Shown here piece after piece: positions 40,961-50,937 of a stretch of DNA of 64,000 nucleotides. Source of the stretch: Pinibacter soli (lineage in GTDB: Bacteria > Bacteroidota > Bacteroidia > Chitinophagales > Chitinophagaceae); the NCBI RefSeq assembly GCF_029961145.1, contig NZ_JASBRG010000007.1:119897-183896 (forward strand), read 5' to 3'. The notes beneath the pieces were generated by a model. That model was not told the DNA's origin and made no database searches. It saw only the letters and a list, made by a program, of their open reading frames with translations. Every line of letters starts with the position of its first letter. The stretch's first letter is position 1. A program made the translations under genes and the position numbers.

Positions 40961-42025
40961 TCATCGATTGTAGCCAGGCTTTTCCAATAATATCGGATTT
41001 GGATTCGCTCTAACCCACGTCACGGCCAATTCGTGTAAACGGGAAAGCTTTTCTTCATCGCAATAGTATCCTTTGGACACTTCTGTTGAAAGCAAACGAA
41101 TTTCATTCATATTACTGTCTTCAAGCGGAATTCCTAAACTGACATATGTTGTCAACGCACTTAGCATTTTTTTATAATTGCTGTCCCAATTCCCACCGCC
41201 GTTATTTAATATCTCATGGCTTACCCGGCCCGTGATACGAATTACTTCTCCCTGAATAGTTTTTGCTGGCCCGGAGGCGGGGACCAGCAATTCCCATAAT
41301 TCATTGTGTTGATCTTTCCAATTGTTTGTAGTGACTTGAATTAGGGAAATTCCATCATGCGTTATTCGCCTTTTAACAGGCTCTACTTTAAATAATTGAT
41401 ATAATTTGGCTAATCCTGCTTCAGTAGCTTCCAGGTAGTCCTTGTTGAATTTATCCATGTAGAACTCAAATCCTTCGCCAATACTTGCCACAGCTTTTTG
41501 CATTTCTTCTGTTACGGGTGTTCCTGCTTCCAACAACATTTGGGAGATTGTAGCGACATTTTCAATATCTGCGTTTTGCGTTTGTTTTAACGCCAGTAGT
41601 AATGGTGTGGCTCCCTGACGATCTATAGCCAGAACATTTGCTCCTTTTTGCAATAACATTTGTACCGTAGAAGGACTAAATGCGTTAGCTGCAGCTCTAT
41701 GTAAAGGACTACATCCGTTATTATCAATGGCCGCTATATTAGCGCCTAACTCTATCAGTATGTCGATGTTGCCTGTGCGCATACTGGCTTGTTGGTGAAG
41801 AGGTGTTAAGCCATACGTATCTCTGGCTTCAATATCCGCGCCTTCTGACACAAGCCAACGTACCAGTTCTTCTGGAATGTTAAAAAAACCTAACGCAGTA
41901 CTTCGCGTGTATCCTGCCACAGCATTCAAGTCACATTTGTCGAAAACCCTTTTTAACTCATCAAGGTCGCATGCTTCAACAAGTTGGTCAAAGTCCCTGG
42001 GAAGTGTTGCTCTTTTTTTAGCCAT
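40961..42025 (-). CDS. Ankyrin-repeat protein
   Basis: 354 residues from the ATG at 42025; a TTG two codons earlier at 42031 is a weaker alternative. Residues about 45-185 form four or five ankyrin repeats (EARDTYGLTPLHQQASM, AAIDNNGCSPLHRAAANA, LAIDRQGATPLLLALKQ). The C-terminal 160 residues are unrecognised, with TIQGEVIRITGRVSHEILNN in the middle. Ankyrin repeats bind other proteins; the partner is not evident. No signal peptide, so cytosolic. Confidence 0.85.
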   Translation of the reverse strand: MAKKRATLPRDFDQLVEACDLDELKRVFDKCDLNAVAGYTRSTALGFFNIPEELVRWLVSEGADIEARDTYGLTPLHQQASMRTGNIDILIELGANIAAIDNNGCSPLHRAAANAFSPSTVQMLLQKGANVLAIDRQGATPLLLALKQTQNADIENVATISQMLLEAGTPVTEEMQKAVASIGEGFEFYMDKFNKDYLEATEAGLAKLYQLFKVEPVKRRITHDGISLIQVTTNNWKDQHNELWELLVPASGPAKTIQGEVIRITGRVSHEILNNGGGNWDSNYKKMLSALTTYVSLGIPLEDSNMNEIRLLSTEVSKGYYCDEEKLSRLHELAVTWVRANPNPILLEKPGYNR

Positions 42026-42112
42026 AGCCAAAAATAATTATGCTTTAAATAAGTTGTGTGCTTTTTACTTGAACCAGTATTTTTTTCTCAGTGCCAGAAG
42101 TAACACCTCTTC

Positions 42113-42146
42113 ATTTTCAATTTTCAACTTTCAATTTTCAATTTCA
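42113..42146. repeat. Family A-like right arm without partner
   Basis: TTTTCAATTTTCAACTTTCA words run into the stop codon of the minus-strand gene ending at 42144. Confidence 0.6.
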
Positions 42147-42350
42147 CAACACATTCCTATCCATAGTATGGTCCTCATTATAATCATCAGGCGTTTTCAG
42201 CCCATGATCGGGCAGACCTTTTTTGCGGCGCTCGATACTAAGTTTCATATCAAGGTCGGTCTCCTGATGAAATATTTCTTCTTCGATTTTATTGGTCTTC
42301 TCATTCTTTTTATCGACCTTTTTTTCTTTCGGGAAAGACTTCTTAGACAT
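42144..42350 (-). CDS. Small highly charged protein
   Basis: A 68-residue soluble protein, rich in Lys, Glu and Asp (KSFPKEKKVDKKNEKTNK, EEEIFHQETDLDMKLSIERR) with a conserved-looking tail GLPDHGLKTPDDYNEDHTMD. No function known to me. The balanced start, size and own spacing upstream of the ankyrin gene support expression, but it could also be spurious. Confidence 0.55.
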   Translation of the reverse strand: MSKKSFPKEKKVDKKNEKTNKIEEEIFHQETDLDMKLSIERRKKGLPDHGLKTPDDYNEDHTMDRNVL

Positions 42351-42518
42351 ACAATTTTTTTATTTAAAATTTAGCAATCGTTTGACTTTACCACTTTAAA
42401 AATTGTACCCAAACAGCACTCCAACCTGCGCTGTTAGTGGCGTTTTTTATATTATATATTTACAAACAAGTGCCGTAGTTTGTTTGCAACGCAAACGGCT
42501 CATTATCAGTATTTTTGA

Positions 42519-42689
42519 ATTAATAATTAAGAATTAAAAATTAATAGGTTGCCTGCGAAATCGATTGCAGCATTTTGTGAGCGCCTTCACTCTTCGCTAA
42601 CATGTCGAATAGTACTTGACAAACATTGTACTGTCGGCAATTCAAACAAACCTTTTAATGACGCCCTATTAATTATTAATTATTAATTC
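42519..42689. repeat. Family C inverted repeat
   Basis: Left arm AATTAATAATTAAGAATTAA, right arm TATTAATTATTAATTATTAA, with a loop of about 110 nt. It is the only structure seen in the gene-free stretch 42351-42810, apart from a small hairpin ATTGCCTCCGGCAAT just before the next gene. Confidence 0.85.
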
Positions 42690-42810
42690 GTATTTGTTTC
42701 CTCATATACAATATTTTGCAGCAAATTCCTTTTAAATAAGCAGTAATTTTAAATATCTACGTTTTATAGGCATTGCCTCCGGCAATATTGCGCAATTATT
42801 TAAACCTTGT

Positions 42811-45800
42811 ATGAAGCAACTGCTTATCGTAATATTGATTTCCCTTGCGGTGTTATCAGGCTTTGGCCAAGTGCCCTCGGCAAAAAATATTTCGAATCTG
42901 CGGAAGAAGACAATTACCGTAAGCGGTTCAATCGTACCTTTTGATTCACTGAGTATTGTCCCCAATAGCGTTCATATTTTAGGTGTTCCTGATAGCAGCT
43001 TCACGGTAGATTTTGTCAATGCTACTTTAGCGTGGAAACAAAAGCCACTGATAGACACACTCGTTATGGTGTATCGCGTCTTTCCGGCCAAACTAAACGC
43101 AGTCGCGAGTCACATGCATTATGATAGCCTGATCAATTTCTTTCTGGCAAAACCTTACATAACAGGCGAGGCAGATAAAAACGCCAATAACTTTTTCAAC
43201 TTTGGCAACCTTACTTACAATGGTAGTTTTGGACGAGGCATCTCTTTTGGAAATAGCCAGGACGTGGTGGTTACCTCAAATCTTAACCTCCAGTTAAGCG
43301 GATATTTGTCAGACAGTATTCAGATTCTCGCTGCGATCACAGATAACAATATCCCCATTCAACCCGATGGTACAACGCAACAACTAAACGAGTTTGACCG
43401 TGTTTTTCTTCAGTTTAAAAAGAACGGTTGGCAACTTAGTTTGGGAGATATTGATCTGCGACAGAACAAAAATTATTTCCTCAGCTACTATAAACGCTTG
43501 CAGGGAGCCACATTTGAAAACACAGGCAAGCTTGCGCCAAACATTACGAACACTATATTGGTTAGCGGCTCGATTGCCAAGGGGAAATTTACACGAAATG
43601 TTTTCCAGGGGCAGGAGGGAAACCAGGGACCGTATAGATTACAAGGCGCCAACAATGAATTCTATTTCGTGATTTTGGGTGGAACGGAAAAAGTGTTTCT
43701 GGATGGACAACTCCTGCAACGCGGCGAGGACCAGGATTACATTATCAATTACAACACAGCTGAACTAACCTTCACGCCAAGGCGAATGATTACCAAGGAC
43801 AGTCGTATACAGATTGAATTTGAGTATGCCGACAGAAATTACCTGAACACAAATTTGTACTTATCTAACGAAACGAATTTTAATAACAAACTCAAACTGC
43901 GTGTAGCCGCATACAGCAATGGTGATGCGAAAAATTCGCCGATCAATCAATCGTTGGATAGTACACAAAAGCACTTTCTAAATGCCATAGGCGACAGTAC
44001 CAATCGTGCATTTTATCCTGTTGCTACGCTCGACACATTTAGTGCCAACAAGATATTGTACGCCAGGATCGATACGGTATTTAATGGCCAGCATGATAGT
44101 GTATATGTTTATTCTATCAATCCGGATAGCGCCAAATACAATTTGTCGTTTACTGAAGTAGGTACAAACAAAGGAAACTATGTGCCTGATCTAAATGGCG
44201 CAAACGGAAAAGTGTACAAGTGGGTAGCGCCTGTCAATGGTGTACCGCAGGGAAATTTTGAAGCCGCGAGTTTTTTAGTTACACCGAAAAAGCAACAGGT
44301 CGTTACAGTGGGGGCAGACTATAACATATCGAAATATACAACCGTTACCGGTGAAATGGCGTACAGCAATTACGACGTCAATTTGTTTTCCCAAAAAGAC
44401 AAAGGCAATGATAAAGGGTATGCAGGAAAATTTGTGATCAAAGATGTTCACCCGTTAAGAAGTCGGGCCGATAAAAAATTGCAACTCGTTTCCAATGCAG
44501 GAATTGAATGGGTGCAGGCACAATTCCAACCGGTCGAAAGGTTGCGAAACGTAGAGTACACAAGGGATTGGGGGTTGCCGTTGGTTACCACACCAGCCAC
44601 AGAAACGATCATCACCGCCGGAACGGAATTGCAGGACAAAATGAATAACAGGCTGCGCTACGATTTCAACTCATACACCAGAAGCGACGGCTTTAACGGC
44701 ATTCGAAATATTCTTACACAACAGCAGGATATAAAAGGTTTTCGTTTTAATAACCAGATAAACCTGACGAACTCCGTTTCGTCCACTGATAAAGGTTATT
44801 TCTTTCGACCGACTCTTGATGTTTCGAAATTGTTGAGGGCGATGCACAATTATGTTATTGGTGCGAGTTATGCGCTGGAACACAATGAGATTCGCAACAA
44901 AATTTCCGACACGATCAACGGCAATAGCTTTTCTTTTCAGACCATTCAGGCTTATTTAAAATCGGATGTAAGCAAGTATAACAAATGGGGAATAACTTAT
45001 TTTAACCGCACTGATTCTTATCCCTACGGAAAAGACCTTAAACGTGCCGACAGAAGTAACAACATCAACGTATTTGCAGATCTGTTAAAAAATCCAAAGA
45101 ACCAATTACGCGTGAACGCGACGTATCGGAAACTGGACGTACTACAAAAAGACATCACTTCCCAAACCGCCGATGAAAGTCTGCTTGCAAGGGCAGAGTA
45201 CCAGGCAAACGTCTGGAAAGGTTTTGCCTCCGGCAATATTTTATATGAGGTTGGATCCGGGCAGGAACAAAAAAGGGACTACGCGTACCTTGAAGTGCCT
45301 GCAGGACAAGGACAGTATACATGGATCGATTATAACAACGATGGTGTGCAACAGCTGAATGAATTTGAACTGGCGCAGTTCCAGGACCAGGCAAAGTACA
45401 TTCGCATATTTACGCCAACTAATCAGTTTGTAAAAGCAAACTATAACACGTTCAACTATAGCGTTTCGATAAATCCACGTTCGATCATTGACCCGAAAAA
45501 CAGGCATGGCTTTAAAAAAATATTGTCGAACATTAACTTTCAGTCATCACTGCAGATCTCGAAGAAAGAAATTGCACACGGGTTTATTAACTTGAATCCA
45601 TTTGCGAAAGCAATCAACGACACGTCATTACTTACGCTGGCGAACGTGTGGTCGAATACATTTGCATATAACAGGTTCAGTTCCAAATGGGGCTTTGATA
45701 TAACCAATCTTCGCAACAATGGAAAAGCGTTGCTTACATATGGATTAGAAAGTCGCCAAACGGCAGAGTGGGGTTTCAAGCCGCGCTGGAACATCACTCG

Positions 45801-46287
45801 TAAAATCACATTGGATGCGAACTTTAAGACAGGTTACAATCGCCTGACTACAGAAAGCAACAAGTTCGACAATAGAAACTACAGCATTGATCAGTATTCC
45901 GCAGAGCCGCGAATTACATTTACACAAAGCTCCACCTTCCGCATTCTTGCCAGTTACAAATACCTGAATCGCCAAAACCAGATTGGCGACAATGAAAAAT
46001 ATAATTCCAATTCGTTGAACTCAGAAGTGAAATACAATTTGCTGCAAAGCACATCCATACAGGGAAAATTTACATTCAACCAGATTAAATATCCTTTCCC
46101 TACAAACACCACGGTAAGCTACACAATGCTTGATGGTTTGCTGCCCGGCAAAAACTATTTATGGACATTAGATGTCACAAAACGACTGGCAAACAACCTT
46201 GAAATAAACCTCCAGTACGAAGGCCGTAAACCAGGAGATGGAAAGACAGTGAATATAGGGAGAGCGAGTTTGAGAGCGCTATTGTAA
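42811..46287 (+). CDS. Large outer-membrane or cell-surface protein of unknown function
   Basis: A 1158-residue exported protein (signal peptide KQLLIVILISLAVLSGFGQ). The N-terminal 120 residues are a beta-domain. A region with GRGISFGNSQDVVVTSNLNL, QPDGTTQQLNEFDRVFLQF and GEDQDYIINYNTAELTFTPR follows. From about residue 350 to the end there is a long run of amphipathic strands with aromatic ends, as in a large beta-barrel. There is no TonB plug domain or T9SS sorting domain. The C-terminus ends GRASLRALL. I do not recognise a characterised family; a barrel anchored in the outer membrane is the best reading. Confidence 0.72.
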   Translation: MKQLLIVILISLAVLSGFGQVPSAKNISNLRKKTITVSGSIVPFDSLSIVPNSVHILGVPDSSFTVDFVNATLAWKQKPLIDTLVMVYRVFPAKLNAVASHMHYDSLINFFLAKPYITGEADKNANNFFNFGNLTYNGSFGRGISFGNSQDVVVTSNLNLQLSGYLSDSIQILAAITDNNIPIQPDGTTQQLNEFDRVFLQFKKNGWQLSLGDIDLRQNKNYFLSYYKRLQGATFENTGKLAPNITNTILVSGSIAKGKFTRNVFQGQEGNQGPYRLQGANNEFYFVILGGTEKVFLDGQLLQRGEDQDYIINYNTAELTFTPRRMITKDSRIQIEFEYADRNYLNTNLYLSNETNFNNKLKLRVAAYSNGDAKNSPINQSLDSTQKHFLNAIGDSTNRAFYPVATLDTFSANKILYARIDTVFNGQHDSVYVYSINPDSAKYNLSFTEVGTNKGNYVPDLNGANGKVYKWVAPVNGVPQGNFEAASFLVTPKKQQVVTVGADYNISKYTTVTGEMAYSNYDVNLFSQKDKGNDKGYAGKFVIKDVHPLRSRADKKLQLVSNAGIEWVQAQFQPVERLRNVEYTRDWGLPLVTTPATETIITAGTELQDKMNNRLRYDFNSYTRSDGFNGIRNILTQQQDIKGFRFNNQINLTNSVSSTDKGYFFRPTLDVSKLLRAMHNYVIGASYALEHNEIRNKISDTINGNSFSFQTIQAYLKSDVSKYNKWGITYFNRTDSYPYGKDLKRADRSNNINVFADLLKNPKNQLRVNATYRKLDVLQKDITSQTADESLLARAEYQANVWKGFASGNILYEVGSGQEQKRDYAYLEVPAGQGQYTWIDYNNDGVQQLNEFELAQFQDQAKYIRIFTPTNQFVKANYNTFNYSVSINPRSIIDPKNRHGFKKILSNINFQSSLQISKKEIAHGFINLNPFAKAINDTSLLTLANVWSNTFAYNRFSSKWGFDITNLRNNGKALLTYGLESRQTAEWGFKPRWNITRKITLDANFKTGYNRLTTESNKFDNRNYSIDQYSAEPRITFTQSSTFRILASYKYLNRQNQIGDNEKYNSNSLNSEVKYNLLQSTSIQGKFTFNQIKYPFPTNTTVSYTMLDGLLPGKNYLWTLDVTKRLANNLEINLQYEGRKPGDGKTVNIGRASLRALL

Positions 46288-46516
46288 TCAATTTGAAAAT
46301 TTGAGAATTTGAAAATTCTTTTGGTGCGGCTTTTTCTATTACCAGAAACAGGTCGCTAGGCAAGACCCAGATCCCTTGTTCCTCGGGATGACAAGCTGAC
46401 TCATCTAATGCATCGGACATTCAAATGTATAAACGAGAAAAGGCATCCCAAGTGAGAGAGTTTTTTCAAGTAAAACAACGACCGCTTGTCATCCCGAGGA
46501 ACGAGGGATCTGGGTG
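46288..46516. repeat. Family A left arm plus family J inverted repeat
   Basis: AATTTGAAAATTTGAGAAT words with shoulder GAAAATTCTTTTGGTGCGG, then a J hairpin: GATCCCTTGTTCCTCGGGAT (46371-46390) and ATCCCGAGGAACGAGGGATC (46491-46510). The stretch 46288-46621 contains no gene. Confidence 0.85.
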
Positions 46517-46565
46517 ACCGCAACTACAGACTGCACCAAATGAATATTTTGCTCCAGCCAATTGA

Positions 46566-46603
46566 GCAAAAAAAAAGCCGCCACAATTGTGACAGCTTTT
46601 TCA
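46566..46603 (-). terminator. Intrinsic terminator of the coiled-coil protein gene
   Basis: On the minus strand AAAAGCTGTCACAATTGTGG pairs with itself through G-U pairs (AAGCTGTCACAA with TTGTGGCGGCTT), followed by a run of nine T. Confidence 0.82.
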
Positions 46604-46621
46604 AATTCTTTCGTATTCATA

Positions 46622-47599
46622 TTAGCTAAACAAACCGCCTTTTTTCAAAGTGCGAACGCCTTCGCCAATTTTGAAACCATTGTTGTAGATTTCAATTTTG
46701 TAATCGCCGCGTTGGAAATCGCTGTTTTGTTTCCATGCAAACTGAACATTTTTCTTTTTGCCAGCTTCATATTCTACAGGCACTTTTGCTGTGTAAGGTT
46801 TTGAACCCTCATCACGTGTTTCAAACGTGCCAGAACCCAAAGCTTCAACCGAAACCGGTTTGCCATCAGGACCAGTGATTGAAACATAAATATCAGTGTT
46901 GCCAGACTGTGCAATTCTGTTATCTACATCGAAAGCAATAACCAGTTTGTCTACTCTTTTTGCAGTAGTAGTTACTTTTTCTTTACCGTTGCTTTTTTCG
47001 TTGATTGGAGTGATGGTGATGTTTGTTGCGTTCAATGTAGAAGCAACGTCTACTTTCTTAGCCAAATCTTCTTTAGCTGCGTTGGTAGAAGCCAGGTCAG
47101 TTGTCAACTTAGTTGTTTTCTCTTTTTCAACGCCAAGATCAGTACCAAGTTGTTTGTTTTCCTGTGTAAGACGTGCAACTTCTTGTTCAAGGTTATCGAT
47201 CTTACCGTTCAATTCGCTGATCAATGATTTTGCTCTGCTAAGTTCAGCAGCAGTTGCATTTTTCTTGTTAAGAATGCTGCGGATTTCACCTTTCATTTTA
47301 GCGATCTCGCTATTAGCAGAAGAAAGCTGACCCTGTAATTGGTTATTGCTACCTGTTATTGAATCCAGACGTGCTACAGACGCATCATAGTTTCTTCTAA
47401 GGTCTGCTTTTTCGTCTTCAACTTTAGTAATAGTTTGCTGATCTGCAGTGTGTACTTGTTCGTTCTTATTGTTGTTCCACAATAAATAACCCCAAGTGCC
47501 GATCAAACCAAGGGCCAACAAACCGATGATAAGGCCACGATAATCTTTCTTAGGTGACTGACTTGGAGGAGTTGCTGATGGATAATTTGTGTTACTCAT
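46622..47599 (-). CDS. Membrane-anchored coiled-coil protein
   Basis: A 325-residue protein with a short Pro/Ser-rich N-terminus, one membrane helix (LIIGLLALGLIGTWGYLLW, about 23-41) and a long coiled coil from about 55 to 185 (SEIAKMKGEIRSILNKKN, LISELNGKIDNLEQEVARLT). The C-terminal beta-domain is at about 215-325 (KLVIAFDVDNRIAQSGNTDI, GDYKIEIYNNGFKIGEGVR). The coiled coil probably spans the periplasm and holds the domain away from the membrane. Similar proteins are frequent and unnamed in Bacteroidetes. A gliding or envelope role is conceivable but unsupported. Confidence 0.75.
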   Translation of the reverse strand: MSNTNYPSATPPSQSPKKDYRGLIIGLLALGLIGTWGYLLWNNNKNEQVHTADQQTITKVEDEKADLRRNYDASVARLDSITGSNNQLQGQLSSANSEIAKMKGEIRSILNKKNATAAELSRAKSLISELNGKIDNLEQEVARLTQENKQLGTDLGVEKEKTTKLTTDLASTNAAKEDLAKKVDVASTLNATNITITPINEKSNGKEKVTTTAKRVDKLVIAFDVDNRIAQSGNTDIYVSITGPDGKPVSVEALGSGTFETRDEGSKPYTAKVPVEYEAGKKKNVQFAWKQNSDFQRGDYKIEIYNNGFKIGEGVRTLKKGGLFS

Positions 47600-47815
47600 T
47601 TTGTTATTATTTTTCAGGATTTAGTGAATAAACGAAAAACTTTTGGTTAAAAACTTTGTTCAGCTTTCCTTTTTCCAAAACCATGCCAAAAAATATGACT
47701 CCCTGAAACTCAATGCCACTAAGGGTTTGGAGAAAAATATTTTCATAAGAGTTTCCACCTATGAAAGTTCGCCAATAAAAGCTGAAATTGCAAACGCTTT
47801 TACAAAACAAAAATT

Positions 47816-48814
47816 ATGTCTGCAGATAAAATAGTTCAGGATTGGAAACAGAAGAAATTCGGACCGGTATATTGGCTGGAAGGGGAGGAAGATTATTATA
47901 TTGACAAGGTAGTAAACTATGCCGAACATCACATCCTGTCTGAATCTGAAGCCGGTTTCAACCTCACTGTTTTTTACGGACGCGACGCAAACTGGGCAGA
48001 CGTTGTAAATGCCTGTATGCGCTATCCTATGTTTGCAGACAAGCAGGTGGTGCTCTTAAAAGAAGCGCAACAAATGAAGGATATTGACAAGCTGGAAAAC
48101 TACATTGAGAGTCCGCTGAAGTCAACTATTTTTGTGGTGGCCTATAAAGAAAAAAAAGTTGACGGGAGAAGCAAGCTGGCAAAGTTATTAAAGGATAAAG
48201 CGGTTTTGGTTACTACCAAAAAGATGTATGAGAATCAACTTCCACAATGGACAAATGAGCTTGTAGAATCCAAAGGCTACTCCATATCACAAAAAGCTTT
48301 AATGTTATTGGTCGATCATATAGGAAATGACCTTAGCCGTATTAATAATGAAGTTGAAAAACTACTGGTAAATCTTTCGCAACGAAAGAACATCACGGAA
48401 GACGACATTGAAAAATACATTGGGGTAAGTAAGGAGTATAACGTTTTTGAATTGCAGAATGCCATAGCCAAAAAAGATCTGGGCAAGGCAATGAAAATTT
48501 TGCAATATTTCGAAGGTAACCCAAAAGCCGCACCTATACAGTTAGTGCTGCCTTCCATCTACAACTTTTTCAGCAAGCTATATATATTACATGGCACGGC
48601 ATCTAAGGATGAAAAATCTGCTGCTGCAGCGCTTGGTGTAAGTCCATTCTTTGTAAAAGACTACCTCGCAGCCGCCCAAAAATTCAATTACGAAGCCACA
48701 GAAAGGGTGCTGCTCTTGTTACACGACTACAACTTAAAAAGCCTGGGGATTAATGATGCGGGGACCAGCGACGCTTCGCTATTAAAGGAAATGATTGTGA
48801 AAGCAATGCTTTAA
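47816..48814 (+). CDS. holA: DNA polymerase III subunit delta
   Basis: A 332-residue clamp-loader subunit. It shows the typical N-terminal segment PVYWLEGEEDYYIDKVV, the ADKQVVLLKEAQQM strand, the later LVDHIGNDLSRINNEVEKLL segment of the AAA+ lid, and the C-terminal helical collar (ERVLLLLHDYNLKSLGIND). HolA opens the beta clamp for loading onto primed DNA. As in other Bacteroidetes it lacks a Walker A of its own, as expected for delta. The start codon directly follows a 200-nt spacer with no clear signal. Confidence 0.93.
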   Translation: MSADKIVQDWKQKKFGPVYWLEGEEDYYIDKVVNYAEHHILSESEAGFNLTVFYGRDANWADVVNACMRYPMFADKQVVLLKEAQQMKDIDKLENYIESPLKSTIFVVAYKEKKVDGRSKLAKLLKDKAVLVTTKKMYENQLPQWTNELVESKGYSISQKALMLLVDHIGNDLSRINNEVEKLLVNLSQRKNITEDDIEKYIGVSKEYNVFELQNAIAKKDLGKAMKILQYFEGNPKAAPIQLVLPSIYNFFSKLYILHGTASKDEKSAAAALGVSPFFVKDYLAAAQKFNYEATERVLLLLHDYNLKSLGINDAGTSDASLLKEMIVKAML

Positions 48815-48815
48815 G

Positions 48816-48972
48816 TAATTTGAGAATTTGAAAATATGCTAATTTGAAAATTCTTTTAGTGCATCATTCATGAGTAATTCAAAACTGATTGCATTGCGAG
48901 AGAAATGAATTAATTGGAGACAAACACAGAAAGCATTTTCAAATTCCCATATTTTCAAATTTTCAAATTTTT
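48816..48972. repeat. Family A inverted repeat
   Basis: Left arm AATTTGAGAATTTGAAAATA, shoulder GAAAATTCTTTTAGTGCATC, right shoulder GAAAGCATTTTCAAATTCCC and arm. It lies between the convergent holA and nnr genes; 48815-49147 contains no gene. Confidence 0.88.
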
Positions 48973-48989
48973 TGTTTACCGAAGGGAAA

Positions 48990-49012
48990 CAAAAATCCCG
49001 CCGAAGCGGGAT
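48990..49012 (-). terminator. Intrinsic terminator of nnr
   Basis: On the minus strand ATCCCGC and GCGGGAT pair around TTCG, followed by TTTTTGTTT. It lies 135 nt beyond the nnr stop codon. Confidence 0.78.
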
Positions 49013-49147
49013 CTCTATGAACAGGCAATCGTTCTCCTTCGCAGGAATGTTTTTATAAGCAAAAGCTGAATAGTTGGCCTTTTTAGATCAACTAGGGGTT
49101 AAATGTAGAGATAATTGACAAAAAAACAACAGAAAAATAACTTTTTT

Positions 49148-50662
49148 TTATTCTTTTTTTTCTGTTATAATGCTCTTAAAACCCCTATACAAGTACTTGA
49201 TAATGTCCGAAGGTAATAGGGTTTCGAAACTATTGAATTGCAATGCCATATCTGCCGAAAGGCCATGTAAATAAACACCTAAAATCGCCGCATTCAAAGC
49301 GCTGTATTTTTGAGCCAATAAACCGGTAATGATCCCGGTTAACACATCTCCGCTGCCGCCTGTCGCCATTCCCGGATTTCCTGTATTATTAAAAAATCCT
49401 TTTGCTCCCGGAGCTGCCATAAATGTATTGTGTCCCTTCAAAACGATTACGCAGTTATGTTTTGAGGCCGCATGCTGTGCCTTTTCCATTCTCACAAAAT
49501 CGTTGGGACTTTCGCCAAATAAACGGTCAAACTCTTTTGGATGTGGCGTAAGGATTGTTTGTGCTGGTAGTTGTTGCAAGAGTGCTTTGTTTTCCGCAAT
49601 GATGTTCAAAGCATCGGCATCTATCACCAACGGTTTTTTCAGTTGCAGGATAGCAGGCAAAAGCGATTTCGTTTCATTCTCTAGGCCAATGCCGGGACCA
49701 ACGCCGATTACATTGTATTTCGAAATATCATCAGGAATTGAAATAATGCAATGTTCGTCCTTATCAATACTCACCATGGCCTCATGCGTGGATGTTTGCA
49801 TAATATCAACACCACACTTTGGAAGGTGGACGGTTAACAAACCAACACCGCTTCGCAAACAGGCTTTCGCGGCCATCACCGCAGCGCCCATTTTACCATA
49901 ACTTCCTGCCATCAGTAATGCATGGCCGAAGTTACCCTTATGGCTAAACGAAGTTCTTTTTTTATAGATGGAACGAATGAAAGTTTCATCCGTCATTTGG
50001 AAGAAAGCGCCTTTGTGTTGCTCCAGATAATCTTTGTGTAAACCGATGTCGAGTATTTCAATTTGCCCTGTATATTGGCCATTTTCAGCCATTACAAAAG
50101 CAGTCTTGTATACCTGGAAACTCAATGTATGCGCGGCTTTCACCACGGTGTTTCCCTTCGAACTTTTATCGGTAAACAATCCGCTGGGAATGTCAATGCT
50201 GACAATTTTGTTGCCACTATTGTTCATGAAATCAACCAGATCCGCTACAATGCCCTCCAGCGGCCGGTTGAGACCAGAGCCGAACAAAGCGTCAATGATG
50301 ATATTGCCTTTGGGTGTCGGATGAAAACCATTGTCCTGTATGAAAACGATCGGCACATTGCATTCATGCAAGCGCTCAAGATTCACCTGAAAGTCATCCG
50401 TGCCTTTGTGGCCAAATTCCAATATATGTACAGTGATCTTGCAGCCGCGTTGAGAAAGCATCCTCGCAATGGCCAGGCCATCGCCGCCATTGTTCCCTTT
50501 GCCACAATAAACGGAATAATCAAAATGCAGCCAGCCTTTCTTCTCGATCCATTCCGCACAAGCTTCAGCGGCGCGTTCCATCAAATCAACAGAAGCCACC
50601 GGCTCGTGCGCAATGGTATACGCATCCCACTCCCTAATTTGTTCAGCAGACAAGATTTGCAT
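49148..50662 (-). CDS. nnr: Bifunctional NAD(P)H-hydrate repair enzyme (epimerase and dehydratase)
   Basis: A 504-residue two-domain protein. The N-terminal epimerase domain (1-215) has SVYCGKGNNGGDGLAIARML and IIDALFGSGLNRPLEG. The C-terminal ADP- or ATP-dependent dehydratase domain (about 225-500) has HALLMAGSYGKMGAAVMAAK, ACLRSGVGLLTVHLPKCGVD, LTPHPKEFDRLFG and NTGNPGMATGGSGDVLTGII. It repairs hydrated NADH and NADPH formed by heat or by glyceraldehyde-3-phosphate dehydrogenase. Fusion order is the common bacterial one. Confidence 0.95.
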   Translation of the reverse strand: MQILSAEQIREWDAYTIAHEPVASVDLMERAAEACAEWIEKKGWLHFDYSVYCGKGNNGGDGLAIARMLSQRGCKITVHILEFGHKGTDDFQVNLERLHECNVPIVFIQDNGFHPTPKGNIIIDALFGSGLNRPLEGIVADLVDFMNNSGNKIVSIDIPSGLFTDKSSKGNTVVKAAHTLSFQVYKTAFVMAENGQYTGQIEILDIGLHKDYLEQHKGAFFQMTDETFIRSIYKKRTSFSHKGNFGHALLMAGSYGKMGAAVMAAKACLRSGVGLLTVHLPKCGVDIMQTSTHEAMVSIDKDEHCIISIPDDISKYNVIGVGPGIGLENETKSLLPAILQLKKPLVIDADALNIIAENKALLQQLPAQTILTPHPKEFDRLFGESPNDFVRMEKAQHAASKHNCVIVLKGHNTFMAAPGAKGFFNNTGNPGMATGGSGDVLTGIITGLLAQKYSALNAAILGVYLHGLSADMALQFNSFETLLPSDIIKYLYRGFKSIITEKKE

Positions 50663-50770
50663 AATTGAAAATTATGCAAACAATTTGAAAACGGGAGCAA
50701 TTTGAAAATATGAAAATTTGAAGATTTGAAAATAGTGAAGTTGCATCGGTTTGCACAATTTGAAAATTCA
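50663..50770. repeat. Family A inverted repeat
   Basis: ATTGAAAATTATGCAAAC and ATTTGAAAATATGAAAATTT words with a loop GTTGCATCGGTTTGCAC. The stretch 50663-51054 has no gene; it holds this, the J repeat and a terminator. Confidence 0.75.
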
Positions 50771-50788
50771 AAAAAATAAAGACTCTCA

Positions 50789-50878
50789 CTTGTCATCCCG
50801 AGGAACGAGGGATCTGTGACTGGCACTAACAGCCCGCCGGCTCATCACCCAGATCCCTCGTTCCTCGGGATGACAAGC
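50789..50878. repeat. Family J inverted repeat
   Basis: CTTGTCATCCCGAGGAACGA at the left and CCTCGTTCCTCGGGATGACA-type words at the right pair over about 28 bp (50789-50816 with 50851-50877); the two arms match the other J site at 46371-46510. Confidence 0.92.
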
Positions 50879-50937
50879 AGTCTTTCGCGATTGTTGTACG
50901 GTTATTGAACGATTTGGAAATTTGGGAATGCAGTAAA

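Noticed and set aside
42029-42036. TATTTTTG box (minus strand) before the ankyrin gene
   Set aside because: It lies only 3 nt from the ATG, so transcription would begin inside the coding sequence; probably chance in an A-rich stretch.
47643-47834. 63-codon plus-strand frame before holA
   Set aside because: It overlaps the holA start in another frame, has no recognisable features, and the spacer looks non-coding.
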